This document shows positions 62,201-64,000 of a stretch of DNA of 64,000 nucleotides, in pieces (the stretch's first letter is position 1; every line of letters starts with the position of its first letter). The position numbers were made by a program, and so were the translations under genes. Under the pieces are notes generated by a model. That model searched no databases and was not told the origin of the DNA. It saw only the letters and a list, made by a program, of their open reading frames with translations. The DNA is taken from the NCBI RefSeq assembly GCF_015832195.1, contig NC_052031.1, forward strand, positions 13,951,850 to 14,015,849, read 5' to 3'. This stretch comes from Motacilla alba alba. Lineage: Eukaryota; Chordata; Aves; Passeriformes; Motacillidae.

Positions 62201-64000
62201 GCGAGGGGTGTGGTGTACAGTGAAGAAACATCAATCTTCAGTGCATTTTCACATCTATGTATGCCATTTAGACCCTACAAATTCCAGGAGTTATATTTCT
62301 TGTTAATTTACCATGTCATTTTTTCCTAAAATCTATGGTTTACAAAGCCACATACCAAGCTAAAAGGAGAAATGTGTATTGCCCTCCAACAACTAGTTTG
62401 TGTCTTGCTCTCTTGTCTTAATGCTACTTTATTCATGGAAAAAGGGCTCTACTGGAAGATGCAAACAAATACCTCCCTGGCAGACAAGTAGACTAGAGGG
62501 AGTTTGAGACCTGAGGAATGTTCATAGCTGTGAATTACCACATGGCAGTGTTTGCTACCTAAGGGAACTGCAGTGAATTTATTAAAGTAATAGTCAACAA
62601 CAAACATCAGAGGGATTTAACAGATCAGTACAGGGTGGATGTCCCAGACATGCACAACCTGCTCTCCAGCTTTTTCTTGGCCCAATGGATGGAAAGCTGA
62701 GAAACATACAAAAATAGTCAATCGTCTACTAAGCACAACAAATTAGGGTTGTCAAGACCTTCCCCCAGTTTACTGAACTACTGAAAATAAGCAAAAGAGC
62801 TGTGATTTGTTTGTAATGCCAAGAATTATTAATCAACATTTGTTCACTGGAAGATAAGCTAGAAATTGTATTATAATAAGAAGTGTCAAATCACTTAAAA
62901 CTTCCACAAGAAATGTCAGTATTGTGACAAGACTCCTAAGGAGATGATCTGTCCTCACAGTAATTAAATCAGCAGAACAACCTAATCTTTATGTACACAG
63001 AAGGGACACACAGGAAAAGAGGATAACACCGTGCTCTTCACTGTGCAATATCCTGCCAGCAATACCAAAACTGCAAATGAAGAGAAGACATGTACAGTAT
63101 TAGCCAGCCCTGAGAAGTTCCTGCTTACCATATAGAAGAGAAAATTCCAATATAGCCAACCCAAGCCCAGATGATTTTTCATGTTTTGGCTATAGCTACA
63201 ACAGCCAAAAGCAACACTTACTTCAGATGGAAAAGATGATTTAAATGGCCAAGCAAAGGATTAAGGTACATTTTGTGAATATTTTTAAGAATCACTCCAA
63301 AATTCCTTTGCTTATGAGAATTTGTGTCAAGACATAATTAAATAGTCATATGGATTTTTTTAAGGGAGGGTTATGAAATTAGAGAATTAGAGTCCTCCTT
63401 AATATTTTTTTCATGTATCTTGAGCTGAGTTGTGAGCGGAGCATGAGTTTGAACTATTTTGTTAATAAAAAGCCTATTTAGTTTAGCTTATCCCCTATGA
63501 ATTTCCATTCCTTCACAGAGCCTAAATAAAAGCAATAAAATCATATTTACATTGGGATATTTGCCCTTTTTTTTTTTTTCCTTAAGAGGTAATTTCTTTT
63601 ACCCTCTTTTTAGCACTGCTATGTATGCAAAGCCTAAGTATAAAGTAAATTACCAGTGGAAAATGTAACTTCAACTTAGTAGAAACAGTAGATAACTGAG
63701 ACCTTCTCATAGGCATGACCTTCCAGGAGAATGATCTTCAGATGCTCTTGTTGAACAGTGAATGTCCCTGTGGCCAGTTTGGGGTGGAAACAAGATAAAT
63801 AAAATGAATAAGAAATAAGATAACCCCATGCCGTTACTCCATTTCTTTGGGAGGTTCCTGATGTTGCTGTTTCAAGGGAAAGGAACAGAGGAGGTGAAAT
63901 TCTTGCAGTGAGTGTCAGAGCTCACATTGCTTTCGGTCCCGTGAGCTTTTTGAATCGTGGGTAAGCCACGTGCCCAGTGCAGATGAGCGGCAAAGAGGGT
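56276..64000. other. Intergenic right flank, no gene recognised
   Basis: No exon, transposon or RNA gene was recognised in this 7.7 kb. Moderately GC-rich segments (56,810-57,300 and 58,540-58,950) contain chance frames of about 105 and 83 codons without motifs. A CTG/CTC-rich run lies near 60,403-60,433, a 25-bp tandem duplication at 61,815-61,864, and a T-run near 63,568. The expected next gene, PRKAR2B, is not visible. Confidence 0.5.
61815..61864. repeat. 25-bp tandem duplication
   Basis: CAGTACCTGGTCA-TACAA-GAACA occurs twice head to tail (61,815 and 61,840) with two differences. Confidence 0.8.

Overview
This window is vertebrate nuclear DNA, almost certainly from a bird and probably a passerine. 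CR1 LINE fragments of avian type occur in both orientations. Two solo-LTR-like elements in one intron resemble avian/passerine endogenous retrovirus LTRs. The gene order CCDC71L (minus strand) followed by PIK3CG (plus strand) matches the amniote neighbourhood NAMPT-CCDC71L-PIK3CG-PRKAR2B. Genes are split by GT-AG introns in AT-rich DNA, so most open frames here are chance or shadow frames. All identifications come from reading the sequence and from memory of the families; no database search was run.

Layout. Positions 1-780 hold a CpG island with the promoter and N-terminal coding start of CCDC71L on the minus strand; the rest of that gene lies to the left. About 22 kb of intergenic DNA follows (780-22,830). 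It contains a CR1 copy interrupted by a second, oppositely oriented CR1 (890-1830), an ancient CR1-like remnant (about 4370-4565), and an isolated GC-rich island at 14.57-14.93 kb. That island carries cAMP-response elements on an exact 21-bp tandem repeat. A third CpG island (22.84-23.66 kb) contains the PIK3CG promoter and a noncoding first exon that ends at a clear splice donor at 23,187.

PIK3CG fills 23.1-56.3 kb. Ten coding exons (28,907-54,574) were defined from splice sites, and they join in frame into 1106 codons plus stop, close to the 1102-residue human protein. All catalytic landmarks are intact: P-loop lysine K836, hinge 883-885, catalytic D949-R950-H951, metal-binding D967 in DFG, and C-terminal W1083. 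The 3'UTR runs to candidate poly(A) signals at 55,978 and 56,251. The introns hold a 0.6-kb CR1 with a 23-T run, two adjacent minus-strand LTRs, and several short tandem repeats. The last 7.7 kb (56.3-64 kb) is intergenic; PRKAR2B would be expected farther right but is not seen.

How the genes work together. PIK3CG encodes the p110-gamma catalytic subunit of class IB PI3-kinase, which makes PIP3 downstream of GPCRs and Ras in leukocytes. CCDC71L is a poorly characterised neighbour transcribed divergently about 23 kb away, with no evident functional link. I found no operon, CRISPR array, phage or other novel multi-gene system. The best candidates for something undescribed are the 21-bp CRE array island (14.7 kb), the alternative first exons in the PIK3CG CpG island, and a short uncharacterised reading frame at 23,649.
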